DNA of 31,985 nucleotides from an uncultured Eubacteriales bacterium (GTDB lineage Bacteria > Bacillota > Clostridia > Oscillospirales > Acutalibacteraceae): contig CAKSYX010000023.1 in assembly GCA_934525065.1 (NCBI GenBank), positions 1 to 31,985 of the forward strand. The letters run 5' to 3'. The notes beneath the pieces were generated by a model. It had not been told where the DNA came from and did no database searches. It worked only from the letters and a program-made list of their open reading frames with translations. The position numbers and the translations under genes are program-made. Positions within the stretch are counted from its first letter, which is position 1, and the number at the start of each line of letters is the position of its first letter. This document shows positions 21,151 through 29,429 of the stretch, piece after piece.

Positions 21151-24100
21151 ATGACTAAGGCTTTATTCAAAGACACTCTGCGGACGATTGAACGCACACG
21201 CTCAAGGTTTTTTTCAATTGTTGCAATCGTTGCGCTCGGAATCAGCTTTTTTGCCGGAATCAACGCAACTGCGCCGGATATGCTTGACACGGCCGAGGAA
21301 TACCTCAGAGACACGAATGCCATGGATATCGGCATTACCTCAACCGTCGGACTTTCCGGGGATGACCTCAAGGTGCTTTCAACAATCAACGGCGTTCAGA
21401 GCGTTACGGGCGAGAAATTCTATGACGGCAACCTCAAAATCAACGGAGAAAACGCAACCGACCTTGACGGCTCTCAACTCACCGTCCGTGCGCTTTCCCT
21501 TGACCTTAACAAGGTCTATGCCGCCGCGCAGGGAGAAAACGACCCTTCATTTATGAACCGTCCTCAGCTGATTGAGGGCACATGGCCGGCGAGCGCAAAC
21601 CAATGCGTTGTTGACGACAGTATGCTTTCCACACCGGATGGTTTTGAAATCGGCAACACCGTTTCAATCACGGGAGAAAGCTCGGACGCTTCCTCCTCGC
21701 TTCAAAACACCGAGTTTGTCATCACCGGAATTATCCGCACGCCGCGCTATATCTCCTATGACCGCGGAAGAACAAATATCGGAACCGGAAAGCTCGGAAC
21801 CTTCATCTACATTTCTTCAGAAAACTTCCTTTCGGATTATTACAATACCTTTTCGGTAAAACTCACCGGCTCGGAAAACTTCAAGTCATATTCCGACAGC
21901 TACAAATCCTTCGTCAAGCCGTATGCGGACTACCTTTCCTCAATTGCACAGGAGAGAGTTGACATCCGCGTCAAGGCCGTGAAGGAAAAATACTCTGGCG
22001 AGGTTGAAGAGCAGGAAAAAGCCTTTGCCGAAGCAAAGGCGGACGCAGAAACAAAGCTCGCCGAAGGCGAAGCCAAGGTCAGGGAAATTCTTGATATGGC
22101 GGAAAACGGCGACGCAAAGCTTGCCGAATACAAGGCCGAATACAACAAAAAAGTTACCGAGGCCGGAGAAAAAATTGACGCAAGCAAGCTTGAACATTCC
22201 ACCCAGTATAAAAAGTGGGAGGAAAAACGCGATAAGTATAACGATGCAAAAGCACTTGTCGATAAATACGCGGGCGCAGAAACCGACCTGAAAAACGCTC
22301 AAACCCAGTATAACGTTGCGAACACTCAGGTCAGCGGACTTCTTTCAACGGTTTCATACCTTGAAAACCTTGTTGCAACAACAAGGAGCGCAATGACCCA
22401 TTTCAATGATACTCAGGACAACGGCATTCAGGGAATGCTCGACCGCTTCAAGGAATCCGGCCTTGTCGGCGTTGAGGTTGACCGGCTCATGCAGACCATC
22501 AGAAACATCACCGCCGTCGGTACTGCCGAGGAAATGGCTGCTTATATGGAGCCGCAGCTTCAGGAGCTTGAAGCGAAGCTTGCCGCTTCAAAAAAAGACC
22601 TCAGCGACGCAAAAACGACCCTTGCCTCAAAAAAAGCAGAGCTTGAAAAGGCTCAAAAGCTTGTTGCCGCCCTCAAGGACGTTGAAAGTCAGCTGGACAC
22701 CGCCGAAGCAGAGCTCAAAGAGGCGGAAAAAGAGCTGACCAACGCGAACTATGATATTCAGCTCGGCGAGCTTGAGGTTCTCAATCAGCTCTCCGACGCA
22801 AAAAATCAGATCACAAACTATGAGACAAACCTTCAGCTTGCAAAGGAAAAGGCGAAGACCGTTGAAGCTGAGTTTGAAGCGCAGAAAACCGAAGCTAACG
22901 ACAAGCTTGAAGCAGCGAAGGCAAAGCTTGACGAAGCAAAGAACTTCCTTTTGAACCTTGAAAGCGGAAAATGGTATGTTCAGGAGCGCGATGAAGCTCT
23001 CACCGGTTATGATGAATTTGAACAAAGCACGGCGAGAATCGCCGCAATTTCAAAGCTGTTTCCGTGGGTGTTCTTCCTCATTGCCGCTCTCGTCTGTCTC
23101 AACACGATGACAAGAATGGTTGAGGACGACCGTGTTCAGCTCGGAACGCTCAAGGCACTTGGCTTTAAAAACAAGGAGATAGTCGGAAAATACCTTTTCT
23201 ATTCCTTCGTTGCGTCCTCGATAGGAGCATTTGCCGGAACGCTTTTAGGCTTTGCGGTTTTCCCGTTCACAATTTCAAAGGCATTTTCAATTCTCTTTGC
23301 CCTGCCTTCGCTCGATATCAAATATCGCTGGGGCTATGCAATCCCATCGATACTCATTTCAATCGCTTCAACCGTCGGTGCATCGTATATCGCAATCTAC
23401 CGTGCACTCAGAACCAGTGCTTCGTCGCTCATGCGTCCGAAGGCACCCAAGGGCGGAAAGCGCATCTTCCTTGAAAGATACCCGGCGATTTGGAAAAAGC
23501 TCGGCTTCAATGCGAAGGTTACGCTGCGCAACGTTTTCAGAAACAAAAAACGCTTTTTCATGGCAGTTCTCGGCGTAACCGGCTGTACGGCTCTTATGGT
23601 TGCCGGCTTTGGACTTCAGAATTCAATTCAGACTGCGCTGAACGGTCAGTTCTTTGACGATGACAGCGTTTCCGCCTACGATATGCAGGTGGTTTTGAAC
23701 GGAACCTATGATGCAACTGTTGAAACTCCGCAGGCGCTTAACACCTTGGCTTCACGCCCGGAAATAGCTTCAAGTATGCTCAATTATATGAAGGTTCTTC
23801 ACACCTTGAGCACCGATTCCACCGCAAAGCCGGAAACCTATCTCATGGTTCCGGAAAACGCGCAGGCGCTTTCAAGCTATGTTCGCCTTTTTGACGCAAA
23901 AACGGGTGAAGTCCTTTCTCTTCCGGCAGGCGGTGCTGTGATTACGCAAAAGCTTGCCGAAGAGTTGAACCTCTCTGTCGGCGAATATATTCAGGTTGAG
24001 GTTGCGGAAGGATATGTTGTTCCCGTTCCCGTTGCCGGAATTGCAAAGAATTACATTTTCCACTATGTTTTCATGAGCAAGGATACCTACACCTCGCTTT

Positions 24101-24666
24101 TCAAGAGCAATCCGAGATATAACTATATCATGGCGAACTTCAGCTCCGAGCTCACCGGAGTTCAGAAGGAGGAGCTTTCAAAGGCTCTCATGGATGAATA
24201 TGACATTACGGCTGTTTCATACGTCACCGAAGCGCAGGAGACGTTCAAAAACGTTCTCGGCGCGCTCAATTATGTTGTCATTATCCTCGTTATTTCGGCC
24301 GGTTTGCTTTCGTTCATAGTTCTTTATAACCTCTCTTCAATCAATATTCACGAACGCATGAAGGAAATTGCAACAATCAAGGTTCTCGGCTTCAGGAAAA
24401 AGGAAGTCACCTCATATATTTTCAGAGAAAACTTCCTGCTGAGCATCTTCGGAACCTTCTTCGGCCTGATTTGCGGAATTCTTCTTCACAGGATGGTCGT
24501 TTCCGTCGGAGAGGTTGACATTATGATGTTCGGCAGAACGGCGGGCTTTATGAGCTTTGTTTATGCGGCTGTGCTTTCACTCGTGTTCTCGCTCTTTGTC
24601 AATGTTGCGCTCAGACGTAATCTTGAACACGTCAGCATGGTCGATTCGCTCAAATCAATTGAATAA
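21151..24666 (+). CDS. FtsX-family ABC permease with long extracytoplasmic coiled coil
   Basis: This 1171-residue protein is much longer than ordinary MacB/FtsX permeases. An N-terminal helix (about 20-37) leads to an outer MacB-PCD-like domain (about 40-270). Next is a long Ala/Glu/Lys heptad-rich coiled coil (about 276-605), then a first FtsX core (about 631-770). A second helix (about 797-815) starts another outer domain, and a second FtsX core closes the protein (about 1040-1165). Both cores carry the FtsX phrase 'LGTLKALGFKNKEI'/'IATIKVLGFRKKEV'. The duplicated core means one chain may form the whole membrane dimer. GGAGGTGA precedes ATG. Possible roles are peptide or lipid export, or control of cell-wall hydrolases across the wall. 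Substrate unknown. Confidence 0.9.
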   Translation: MTKALFKDTLRTIERTRSRFFSIVAIVALGISFFAGINATAPDMLDTAEEYLRDTNAMDIGITSTVGLSGDDLKVLSTINGVQSVTGEKFYDGNLKINGENATDLDGSQLTVRALSLDLNKVYAAAQGENDPSFMNRPQLIEGTWPASANQCVVDDSMLSTPDGFEIGNTVSITGESSDASSSLQNTEFVITGIIRTPRYISYDRGRTNIGTGKLGTFIYISSENFLSDYYNTFSVKLTGSENFKSYSDSYKSFVKPYADYLSSIAQERVDIRVKAVKEKYSGEVEEQEKAFAEAKADAETKLAEGEAKVREILDMAENGDAKLAEYKAEYNKKVTEAGEKIDASKLEHSTQYKKWEEKRDKYNDAKALVDKYAGAETDLKNAQTQYNVANTQVSGLLSTVSYLENLVATTRSAMTHFNDTQDNGIQGMLDRFKESGLVGVEVDRLMQTIRNITAVGTAEEMAAYMEPQLQELEAKLAASKKDLSDAKTTLASKKAELEKAQKLVAALKDVESQLDTAEAELKEAEKELTNANYDIQLGELEVLNQLSDAKNQITNYETNLQLAKEKAKTVEAEFEAQKTEANDKLEAAKAKLDEAKNFLLNLESGKWYVQERDEALTGYDEFEQSTARIAAISKLFPWVFFLIAALVCLNTMTRMVEDDRVQLGTLKALGFKNKEIVGKYLFYSFVASSIGAFAGTLLGFAVFPFTISKAFSILFALPSLDIKYRWGYAIPSILISIASTVGASYIAIYRALRTSASSLMRPKAPKGGKRIFLERYPAIWKKLGFNAKVTLRNVFRNKKRFFMAVLGVTGCTALMVAGFGLQNSIQTALNGQFFDDDSVSAYDMQVVLNGTYDATVETPQALNTLASRPEIASSMLNYMKVLHTLSTDSTAKPETYLMVPENAQALSSYVRLFDAKTGEVLSLPAGGAVITQKLAEELNLSVGEYIQVEVAEGYVVPVPVAGIAKNYIFHYVFMSKDTYTSLFKSNPRYNYIMANFSSELTGVQKEELSKALMDEYDITAVSYVTEAQETFKNVLGALNYVVIILVISAGLLSFIVLYNLSSINIHERMKEIATIKVLGFRKKEVTSYIFRENFLLSIFGTFFGLICGILLHRMVVSVGEVDIMMFGRTAGFMSFVYAAVLSLVFSLFVNVALRRNLEHVSMVDSLKSIE

Positions 24667-24678
24667 GAAGGTTTACCT

Positions 24679-25758
24679 ATGGAGTTTTTAAGTGAAGCCG
24701 GCTATGACCTGCTTGCGCTCGGCGAGGTCATGCTGAGACTTGACCCCGGTGAGGGCAGAGTGAAAAATACGCGCTCCTTTACAGTTTGGGAAGGCGGCGG
24801 CGAATATAACGTTGCAAGGGCGTTGTCAAAGGCTTTCGGAAAGAAAACCGCAGTTGCAACCGCACTTTGCAAAAACGATGTCGGTCTGCTGATTGAAGAT
24901 CTCATCATGCAGGGCGGCGTTGACACATCGCTTATCAGATGGAGCGATTTTGATAAAATCGGAAAAAGCAGCCGCAACGGACTGAATTTTGTTGAGCGCG
25001 GCTTCGGCCTGCGCGGCGCGAGAAGTACCTCAGACAGAGGTCACACGGCTGTTTCTCAGCTTAAAAAAGGAGACTTTGACTGGGACAGAATTTTTTCAAA
25101 GGGCGTCCGCGTTTTTCACACGGGCGGAATCTTCTGTGCCCTTTCCGGAAGTACCTCTGCGCTTGCACTTGAGGGCTCAAAAAAAGCGAAGGAATACGGT
25201 GCTGCTGTTTCCTTTGATTTTAACTTTCGTCCATCGCTGTGGGCCTGCCTTGAAAACGAAGAAGAGGTCAAGGAAAACATTCGCGAGATTCTAAGCTTTG
25301 CAGACATCGTTTTCGGCAATGAGTTTGACTTTGTGAAGGTGCTCGGCTTTGAAGGCGAAAAGGGCGCCGACCTTGACGTTCATGATGACGAAAGATATCT
25401 CAGGTTCATGAACCGCGTCAAAGAGACTTACCCGAACATCAGGCTCATTGCGTCCACTGTCAGAACGGTTCACTCCGCCTCTGTCAACAGTCTTCGCGCT
25501 GTCTGTGCCGAGGGCGGAAGCCTAATTAAAACCGAGACATTTGAAAACCTCAGTGTGCTTGACAGAATCGGAAGCGGAGACAGCTTTGCCTCCGGTCTGC
25601 TTTATGCCTTGCTTTCCGGAAGGAATACGCAGTATGCGCTTTCCTTTGCGCTTGCCCACGCAGCCTTTACTATGACCACTCCCGGAGATACATCAATGGC
25701 AACAGCAGAGGACATAGAAAATATAGTAAGCAAAAAATCTGCAAAGGTTGTGAGATAG
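24679..25758 (+). CDS. kdgK: 2-keto-3-deoxygluconate kinase-like PfkB sugar kinase
   Basis: This 359-residue ribokinase-family enzyme contains GEVMLRLDP at the N-terminus, EGGGEYNVARALSKAFG (the sugar-binding Gly pair), DFNFRPSLW, which is typical of KdgK, and DRIGSGDSFASG near 295-306 with the catalytic Asp near 301. KdgK phosphorylates 2-keto-3-deoxygluconate, the UxuA product, to KDPG. It begins 12 bases after the permease stop. Its stop abuts the aldolase start. No KDPG aldolase (Eda) is in the window, so the next step must be elsewhere or done by another enzyme. Confidence 0.85.
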   Translation: MEFLSEAGYDLLALGEVMLRLDPGEGRVKNTRSFTVWEGGGEYNVARALSKAFGKKTAVATALCKNDVGLLIEDLIMQGGVDTSLIRWSDFDKIGKSSRNGLNFVERGFGLRGARSTSDRGHTAVSQLKKGDFDWDRIFSKGVRVFHTGGIFCALSGSTSALALEGSKKAKEYGAAVSFDFNFRPSLWACLENEEEVKENIREILSFADIVFGNEFDFVKVLGFEGEKGADLDVHDDERYLRFMNRVKETYPNIRLIASTVRTVHSASVNSLRAVCAEGGSLIKTETFENLSVLDRIGSGDSFASGLLYALLSGRNTQYALSFALAHAAFTMTTPGDTSMATAEDIENIVSKKSAKVVR

Positions 25759-26619
25759 ATGTTAGTTAATATGAAAGACCTGCTTGCCGACGCGCAAAAG
25801 CGCAATTACGCCGTCGGTTCGTTCAGCGTTGCGAACATGGAAATGGTGCTCGGCATAATTAAAGCCGCCGAAGAGACCTCTTCGCCGATCATTCTTCAAA
25901 TTGCCGAGGTCAGGCTCAATCATTCTCCGCTTGCGCTCATCGGGCCTCTCATGGTTGCCGCCGCGGAGGAGGCTGCTGTTCCGGTTGCGGTTCACCTTGA
26001 CCACGGAAAAACTCCCTGCTGCATTGAGCAGGCACTTGAAATCGGCTTCACGTCCGTAATGTTCGACGGCTCCCACCTTCCGGTTGACGACAACATAGAG
26101 ATCACAAAAGGCATCGTCGAAATAGCGAAGGAATACGGCGCGGCCGTTGAAGCGGAAATCGGCTGTGTCGGCGGCAGTGAGGACGGCAGTGAGGACATTG
26201 CAATCAACTGCACCTCTCCAGAACAGGCAAAGCGTTTTGCCGAGGAGACAAAGGTTGACGCGCTTGCAATCGCCATAGGCAACGCCCACGGAAACTACAA
26301 GGAAACGCCGCACCTGCGCTTTGATATACTTGAAAAGGTTCATTCGCTCGTTTCCGTTCCTCTCGTTCTTCACGGCGGAACGGGAATCAGCCCGGAGGAT
26401 TTTGTTCGCTGCCATCAGAACGGAATCAAAAAAATCAACATTGCAACGGCAACCTTTGACGCGGTTGAACGCTCTGTTCGCGAAAGCTATGAGAGCGGAA
26501 GGATCGGCGGCTATTATGATTTGCACCAAGCGGAAATTGAGGGTGCATATCAGAACGCCAAAAAGCACATGAAAATTTTTTACTCGGTCGGCAAGGCTGA
26601 GGATATTGAAATATTTTAA
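25759..26619 (+). CDS. Class II (zinc) ketose-bisphosphate aldolase
   Basis: This 286-residue aldolase has HLDHGK at 79-84 (catalytic Asp81, zinc His82), GNAHGNYK (zinc His) and LVLHGGTGI (zinc His, phosphate loop), the full class II set. Such enzymes split a ketose bisphosphate or its analogue into dihydroxyacetone phosphate and an aldehyde. Its start touches the KdgK stop, and an IolC-like kinase gene follows after 14 bases. That context fits IolJ (cleaving 5-dehydro-2-deoxygluconate 6-phosphate) better than housekeeping Fba. Tagatose- or fructose-bisphosphate aldolase remain possible, so no symbol is given. Confidence 0.88.
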   Translation: MLVNMKDLLADAQKRNYAVGSFSVANMEMVLGIIKAAEETSSPIILQIAEVRLNHSPLALIGPLMVAAAEEAAVPVAVHLDHGKTPCCIEQALEIGFTSVMFDGSHLPVDDNIEITKGIVEIAKEYGAAVEAEIGCVGGSEDGSEDIAINCTSPEQAKRFAEETKVDALAIAIGNAHGNYKETPHLRFDILEKVHSLVSVPLVLHGGTGISPEDFVRCHQNGIKKINIATATFDAVERSVRESYESGRIGGYYDLHQAEIEGAYQNAKKHMKIFYSVGKAEDIEIF

Positions 26620-26633
26620 AGGAGAGATTCATA

Positions 26634-27650
26634 ATGAAATACGTTGAATTTGACCAAAGCCGTCCTCTGGATGTAATACCCATAGGCAGAGTTGCAATTG
26701 ACTTTAACCCCACAGACATGAACCGCCCGCTTTCGGAAAGCTGCAACTTCAACAAGTATGTCGGCGGCTCACCGGCCAACATCGCCGTAGGTCTTGCAAG
26801 GCTCGGCAAAAAGGTCGGCTTCATCGGAAAAGTCTCCGATGATCAGCACGGCGACTATGTTGTCAACTACTTTAAAAAGGACGGAATCGACACCTCGAAC
26901 ATCGTTCGCGCAAAGAACGGCGAAAAGATCGGACTGACTTTTACCGAAATCAAAAGCCCGACCGAAAGCAGCATCCTTATGTATCGCGACGGCGTTGCAG
27001 ACCTTATGCTTGAGCCGTGCGAAGTCAGTGAGGAATACATAAAAAGCGCAAAGGCGATTGTAATTTCAGGCACGGCTCTCTCTCAGTCACCTTCGAGAGA
27101 AGCAGTTCTCAAGGCTATGATGCTTGCAAAAAAGAACGGCACGGTCGTCATTTTTGATATTGACTACCGTCCGTATACATGGAAAAACGCCGATGAAATT
27201 GCGGTCTATTATTCAACCGTTGCCCAGAACAGCGATATTATTCTCGGCTCGCGTGAGGAATATGACCTGACCGAGGTCATTATGGGCGTTTGCAAGACCG
27301 ACGAGGAAAGCGCAAAACGCTGGCATTCCTACGGTGCAAAAATCGTCATCATCAAGCACGGCAAGGACGGTTCAACCGCTTATACCAACGACGGGAAGAG
27401 CTATTCCATCAAACCCTTCCCCGTCAAGGCGATGAAGGGCTTCGGCGGCGGTGACGGCTACGCTTCCGCGTTCATTCGCTGCCTGCTTGAAGGCTGGGAG
27501 ATGATCGACGCGCTTGAATTCGGAACAGCCTCCGCTTCAATGCTCATTTCGGCTCACAGCTGCTCGGCGGCAATGCCCACGGTTGAAGCTGTTGAAAAAT
27601 TCATCAAGGAAGAAAAGGAGCTCTACGGCGAAATGGTCGCAAGAGTATAA
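26634..27650 (+). CDS. iolC: 5-dehydro-2-deoxygluconokinase-like PfkB kinase
   Basis: This 338-residue protein carries IolC-type features: PIGRVAIDFNPTDMNRPLSE at about 16-35, VGGSPANIAVGLARLGKKVG at 43-62, FDIDYRPYTW in the middle, GFGGGDGYASAF with the catalytic Asp, and a CSAAMPTVEAVEKF ending. IolC phosphorylates 5-dehydro-2-deoxy-D-gluconate in myo-inositol catabolism, making the substrate of the IolJ-type aldolase, which is plausibly the gene just upstream. AAAGGAGAG precedes the ATG. No other iol genes (iolB, D, E, G) are in the window, so another 2-deoxy or 2-keto sugar acid may be the real substrate. Confidence 0.8.
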   Translation: MKYVEFDQSRPLDVIPIGRVAIDFNPTDMNRPLSESCNFNKYVGGSPANIAVGLARLGKKVGFIGKVSDDQHGDYVVNYFKKDGIDTSNIVRAKNGEKIGLTFTEIKSPTESSILMYRDGVADLMLEPCEVSEEYIKSAKAIVISGTALSQSPSREAVLKAMMLAKKNGTVVIFDIDYRPYTWKNADEIAVYYSTVAQNSDIILGSREEYDLTEVIMGVCKTDEESAKRWHSYGAKIVIIKHGKDGSTAYTNDGKSYSIKPFPVKAMKGFGGGDGYASAFIRCLLEGWEMIDALEFGTASASMLISAHSCSAAMPTVEAVEKFIKEEKELYGEMVARV

Positions 27651-27657
27651 AACACCA

Positions 27658-27688
27658 CAGGAAAGGCCGGAACAGCTGTCTTTCTCTT
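27658..27688 (+). terminator. Weak terminator-like hairpin after iolC
   Basis: GAAAG (27661-27665) pairs with CTTTC (27680-27684) around a loop that includes the palindrome ACAGCTGT, followed by TCTTTG. The stem is short, so it may only partly stop the long upstream transcript. Confidence 0.3.
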
Positions 27689-27703
27689 TGGCTTGAAATC
27701 ACG

Positions 27704-27732
27704 TTGACAGGAACATCAAAAAATGTTAGAAT
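27704..27732 (+). promoter_or_regulatory. Strong promoter of the amphipathic-peptide gene
   Basis: TTGACA (27704-27709), a 17 bp spacer and TAGAAT (27727-27732) with TG at 27724-27725 (extended -10). The start is expected near 27739, giving a 50-base leader. Confidence 0.8.
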
Positions 27733-27788
27733 ATTCCCGACATCGGAAAAGTTTTCCGAGATTTGCAAAGAGGAAAGAGGTGTGCCAC

Positions 27789-27896
27789 GTGGACGGATTT
27801 TCAGAAAAGCTTACCGGTATTTTTGACTTTGTTTCAGAAATTCTTGGCTATATCTGGGACTTTTTCAAAAAGCTTCAGGAGAACCTTCAGAAATAA
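27789..27896 (+). CDS. 35-residue amphipathic peptide, unknown function
   Basis: A GTG at 27789 lies six bases after AGAGGTG and opens 35 codons ending in TAA (27894-27896). The peptide starts MDGFSEKLTGIFDFVSEI and ends LGYIWDFFKKLQENLQK. It has no signal peptide. Phe, Ile, Leu and Trp recur every three to four residues on one helical face, with a basic C-terminal half. It has its own near-consensus promoter (27704-27732) and strong terminator (27915-27950), so the unit appears built for this peptide alone. The composition resembles the C-terminal tail of the secreted hydrolase at 30202-31881. A membrane-active peptide, a toxin-like peptide, a signal or a small regulatory subunit are all possible. 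Confidence 0.65.
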   Translation: MDGFSEKLTGIFDFVSEILGYIWDFFKKLQENLQK

Positions 27897-27914
27897 GCTG
27901 AACAAATAAAAATG

Positions 27915-27950
27915 AACGGCTGTCGCAAAAAAAATGCGGCGGCCGTTTTT
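27915..27950 (+). terminator. Intrinsic terminator of the amphipathic-peptide gene
   Basis: AACGGC (27915-27920) pairs with GCCGTT (27942-27947), extended by CGCA/TGCG around an A-rich loop, followed by T. Confidence 0.9.
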
Positions 27951-27960
27951 CGTGCAATAT

Positions 27961-27988
27961 AAAAGGACTGCCGAAGCAGTCCCTTTTT
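27961..27988. terminator. Bidirectional terminator between convergent units
   Basis: AAAAGGACTGC (27961-27971), loop CGAA, GCAGTCC (27976-27982) then CTTTTT. On the minus strand it forms a TTCG-loop hairpin followed by TTTT, ending the gene at 28012-28542. Confidence 0.9.
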
Positions 27989-28011
27989 GTCATACTATTT
28001 CATCTTACTTT

Positions 28012-28542
28012 TTACTTCCCAAAAGGAGAGTAGCCCTGACTCGGCTGAGCATAAACCTTTTCGCTCGTGTCCGGCTGAGCGTCCGGGAACTGCTTTGCGG
28101 CTCTTTTCCTTGCGCGCTTTGCGTTTTCCGAAAGGCGCATATCAAGAAGCTGCTGAAGAATTTTGATCGCTTCGCCGACTCCGCGGAAAAGGAGAGAGAA
28201 CAAAAGTCCGGCAGCAACGGAAACCGAAAGATAAACAAAGCCGAGCGACTGAGAAAAAACATAGAGCACAAAGCCGACGATTATTCCGAGAGCAATGATG
28301 ATAACGGAGACGATGTTCAGCATATTGGCAACAGGGTTGCGGCTGGTTCTTCCGGCGGCTGTTGCGGCGTCAATGAGGGCTTCATATTCTTCATCTGTGA
28401 CGATGAGCGGAACGGTCTTTTTGCCTTTGCCGCTTTTTCCGGAAAGACCCCATGAAAGAAGGTCGGCGTCCTTTTTTCTGTAGTATTCTTCCTTCTGTTC
28501 ACTTGAAAATTCTTTGATTTTGTTTTCAACCTGTTCAAGCAT
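28012..28542 (-). CDS. Hypothetical two-helix membrane protein
   Basis: I do not recognise this 176-residue protein. A charged N-terminal region (1-70, with KKTVPLIVTDEEYEALIDAA) is followed by two adjacent membrane helices at about 75-97 and 100-120, forming a hairpin. A basic, Gln/Pro-rich tail ends SQGYSPFGK. Both termini are probably cytoplasmic. AAAGGAAG lies ahead of the ATG and a small GC hairpin (GGGC/GCCC) sits just upstream in the leader. A weak promoter, TTGCAA-17-TAAGGT on the minus strand (28596-28624), could drive it. It is monocistronic. Confidence 0.75.
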   Translation of the reverse strand: MLEQVENKIKEFSSEQKEEYYRKKDADLLSWGLSGKSGKGKKTVPLIVTDEEYEALIDAATAAGRTSRNPVANMLNIVSVIIIALGIIVGFVLYVFSQSLGFVYLSVSVAAGLLFSLLFRGVGEAIKILQQLLDMRLSENAKRARKRAAKQFPDAQPDTSEKVYAQPSQGYSPFGK

Positions 28543-28658
28543 TGATATCTTCCTTTCGGGGCAAAACGCCCGACTGTTATTTAAGTAGACACTTTACCTT
28601 ATCATATTTTTCTTTGCCTTGCAAGAGAGAAATTAAAAAATTAACAACAGCGTCATGA

Positions 28659-28678
28659 AAAAGTGCCTTTGAGGACAC
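28659..28678 (-). terminator. Probable terminator of the uracil-DNA glycosylase gene
   Basis: On the minus strand GTGTCC and GGCAC pair with one bulged base around TCAAA, followed by five T. The stem is short. Confidence 0.5.
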
Positions 28679-28684
28679 CTCGGG

Positions 28685-29257
28685 TCAATATATGTTAATT
28701 TTCAGCTCCTCAATTTTCTCCCTCAAGCGCTGAAAGTCCGAGAGTGCTTCCTTTTTCTTTGCTTCGTCGCGAAGCAGTGCCGCCGGGTGGAAGGTGCCCA
28801 TCATGTATGTGCTGCCCTTTTGAAAAAATTCGCCGTGCTGCCTTGTTACCCTAAAGTCCGGCGAAATCAGCCTTTGGGCGGCTATTCTGCCGAGGCAGAC
28901 TATGATCTGCGGCCGCAGAAGCTTTACCTGCGCGCGCAGATACGGCAGACACATTTCCGCTTCCTCCGGCTTTGGGTCGCGGTTGTGCGGCGGACGGCAT
29001 TTGACCATGTTTGCAATGTATATGTTTTTGTTTCGGTCAAGGTCAATCAGCGAGGCATAAAGGTCAAAGAGCTGACCGCTTTTTCCGACGAATGGGAGAC
29101 CTTGAAGATCCTCCTGCTCGCCCGGGCCTTCGCCGACAAACATAATTTTTGCGTTCTCGCAGCCGGTTCCGAAAACAAGATTGGTTCGCGTTTTTCCGAG
29201 CGGACACTTCAGGCAGCTTTCGCAGACCTGCTTGAGCTCTTCAAGAGTTCCGGCCAT
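28685..29257 (-). CDS. Uracil-DNA glycosylase, family 4 (iron-sulfur type)
   Basis: This 190-residue enzyme removes uracil from DNA to start base-excision repair. It has N-terminal cluster Cys in CESCLKCPLG (12, 15, 18), motif A GEGPGEQED followed by LPFVGKSGQLFD, further Cys in VKCRPP and AEMC, and motif B HPAALLR. The cluster and GEGPGxQED place it in family 4 rather than Ung. I start at 29257, six bases after GGAGGTG; a Met seven codons upstream has no binding site. Two TATAAT sequences on the minus strand (29311-29316, 29326-29331) are possible -10s without good -35s. Confidence 0.92.
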   Translation of the reverse strand: MAGTLEELKQVCESCLKCPLGKTRTNLVFGTGCENAKIMFVGEGPGEQEDLQGLPFVGKSGQLFDLYASLIDLDRNKNIYIANMVKCRPPHNRDPKPEEAEMCLPYLRAQVKLLRPQIIVCLGRIAAQRLISPDFRVTRQHGEFFQKGSTYMMGTFHPAALLRDEAKKKEALSDFQRLREKIEELKINIY

Positions 29258-29370
29258 TTTTTCACCTCCCGTTTTCATCGGTACGGCCGGAAAGCCGTAA
29301 TCTGAAAATGATTATAAACACAGCCATTATAACACAAACAAAGGTTTTTTGATATATTTTTTTCAAATGA

Positions 29371-29399
29371 TTGAAATTTGAGCTTTATTGTTGTAAAAT
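29371..29399 (+). promoter_or_regulatory. Sigma-A promoter of the pduL-like gene
   Basis: TTGAAA (29371-29376), a 17 bp spacer and TAAAAT (29394-29399) with TG directly ahead. The hexamers and spacing match those of the flavoprotein promoter at 6390-6418. Confidence 0.75.
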
Positions 29400-29429
29400 G
29401 TACTCAGAAAAATTCAGGAGGATGAAACT

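Noticed and set aside
25762..26568. Minus-strand frame of 268 codons inside the aldolase gene
   Set aside because: Exact antisense shadow of a fully supported aldolase whose catalytic motifs lie on the plus strand; no promoter or binding site.
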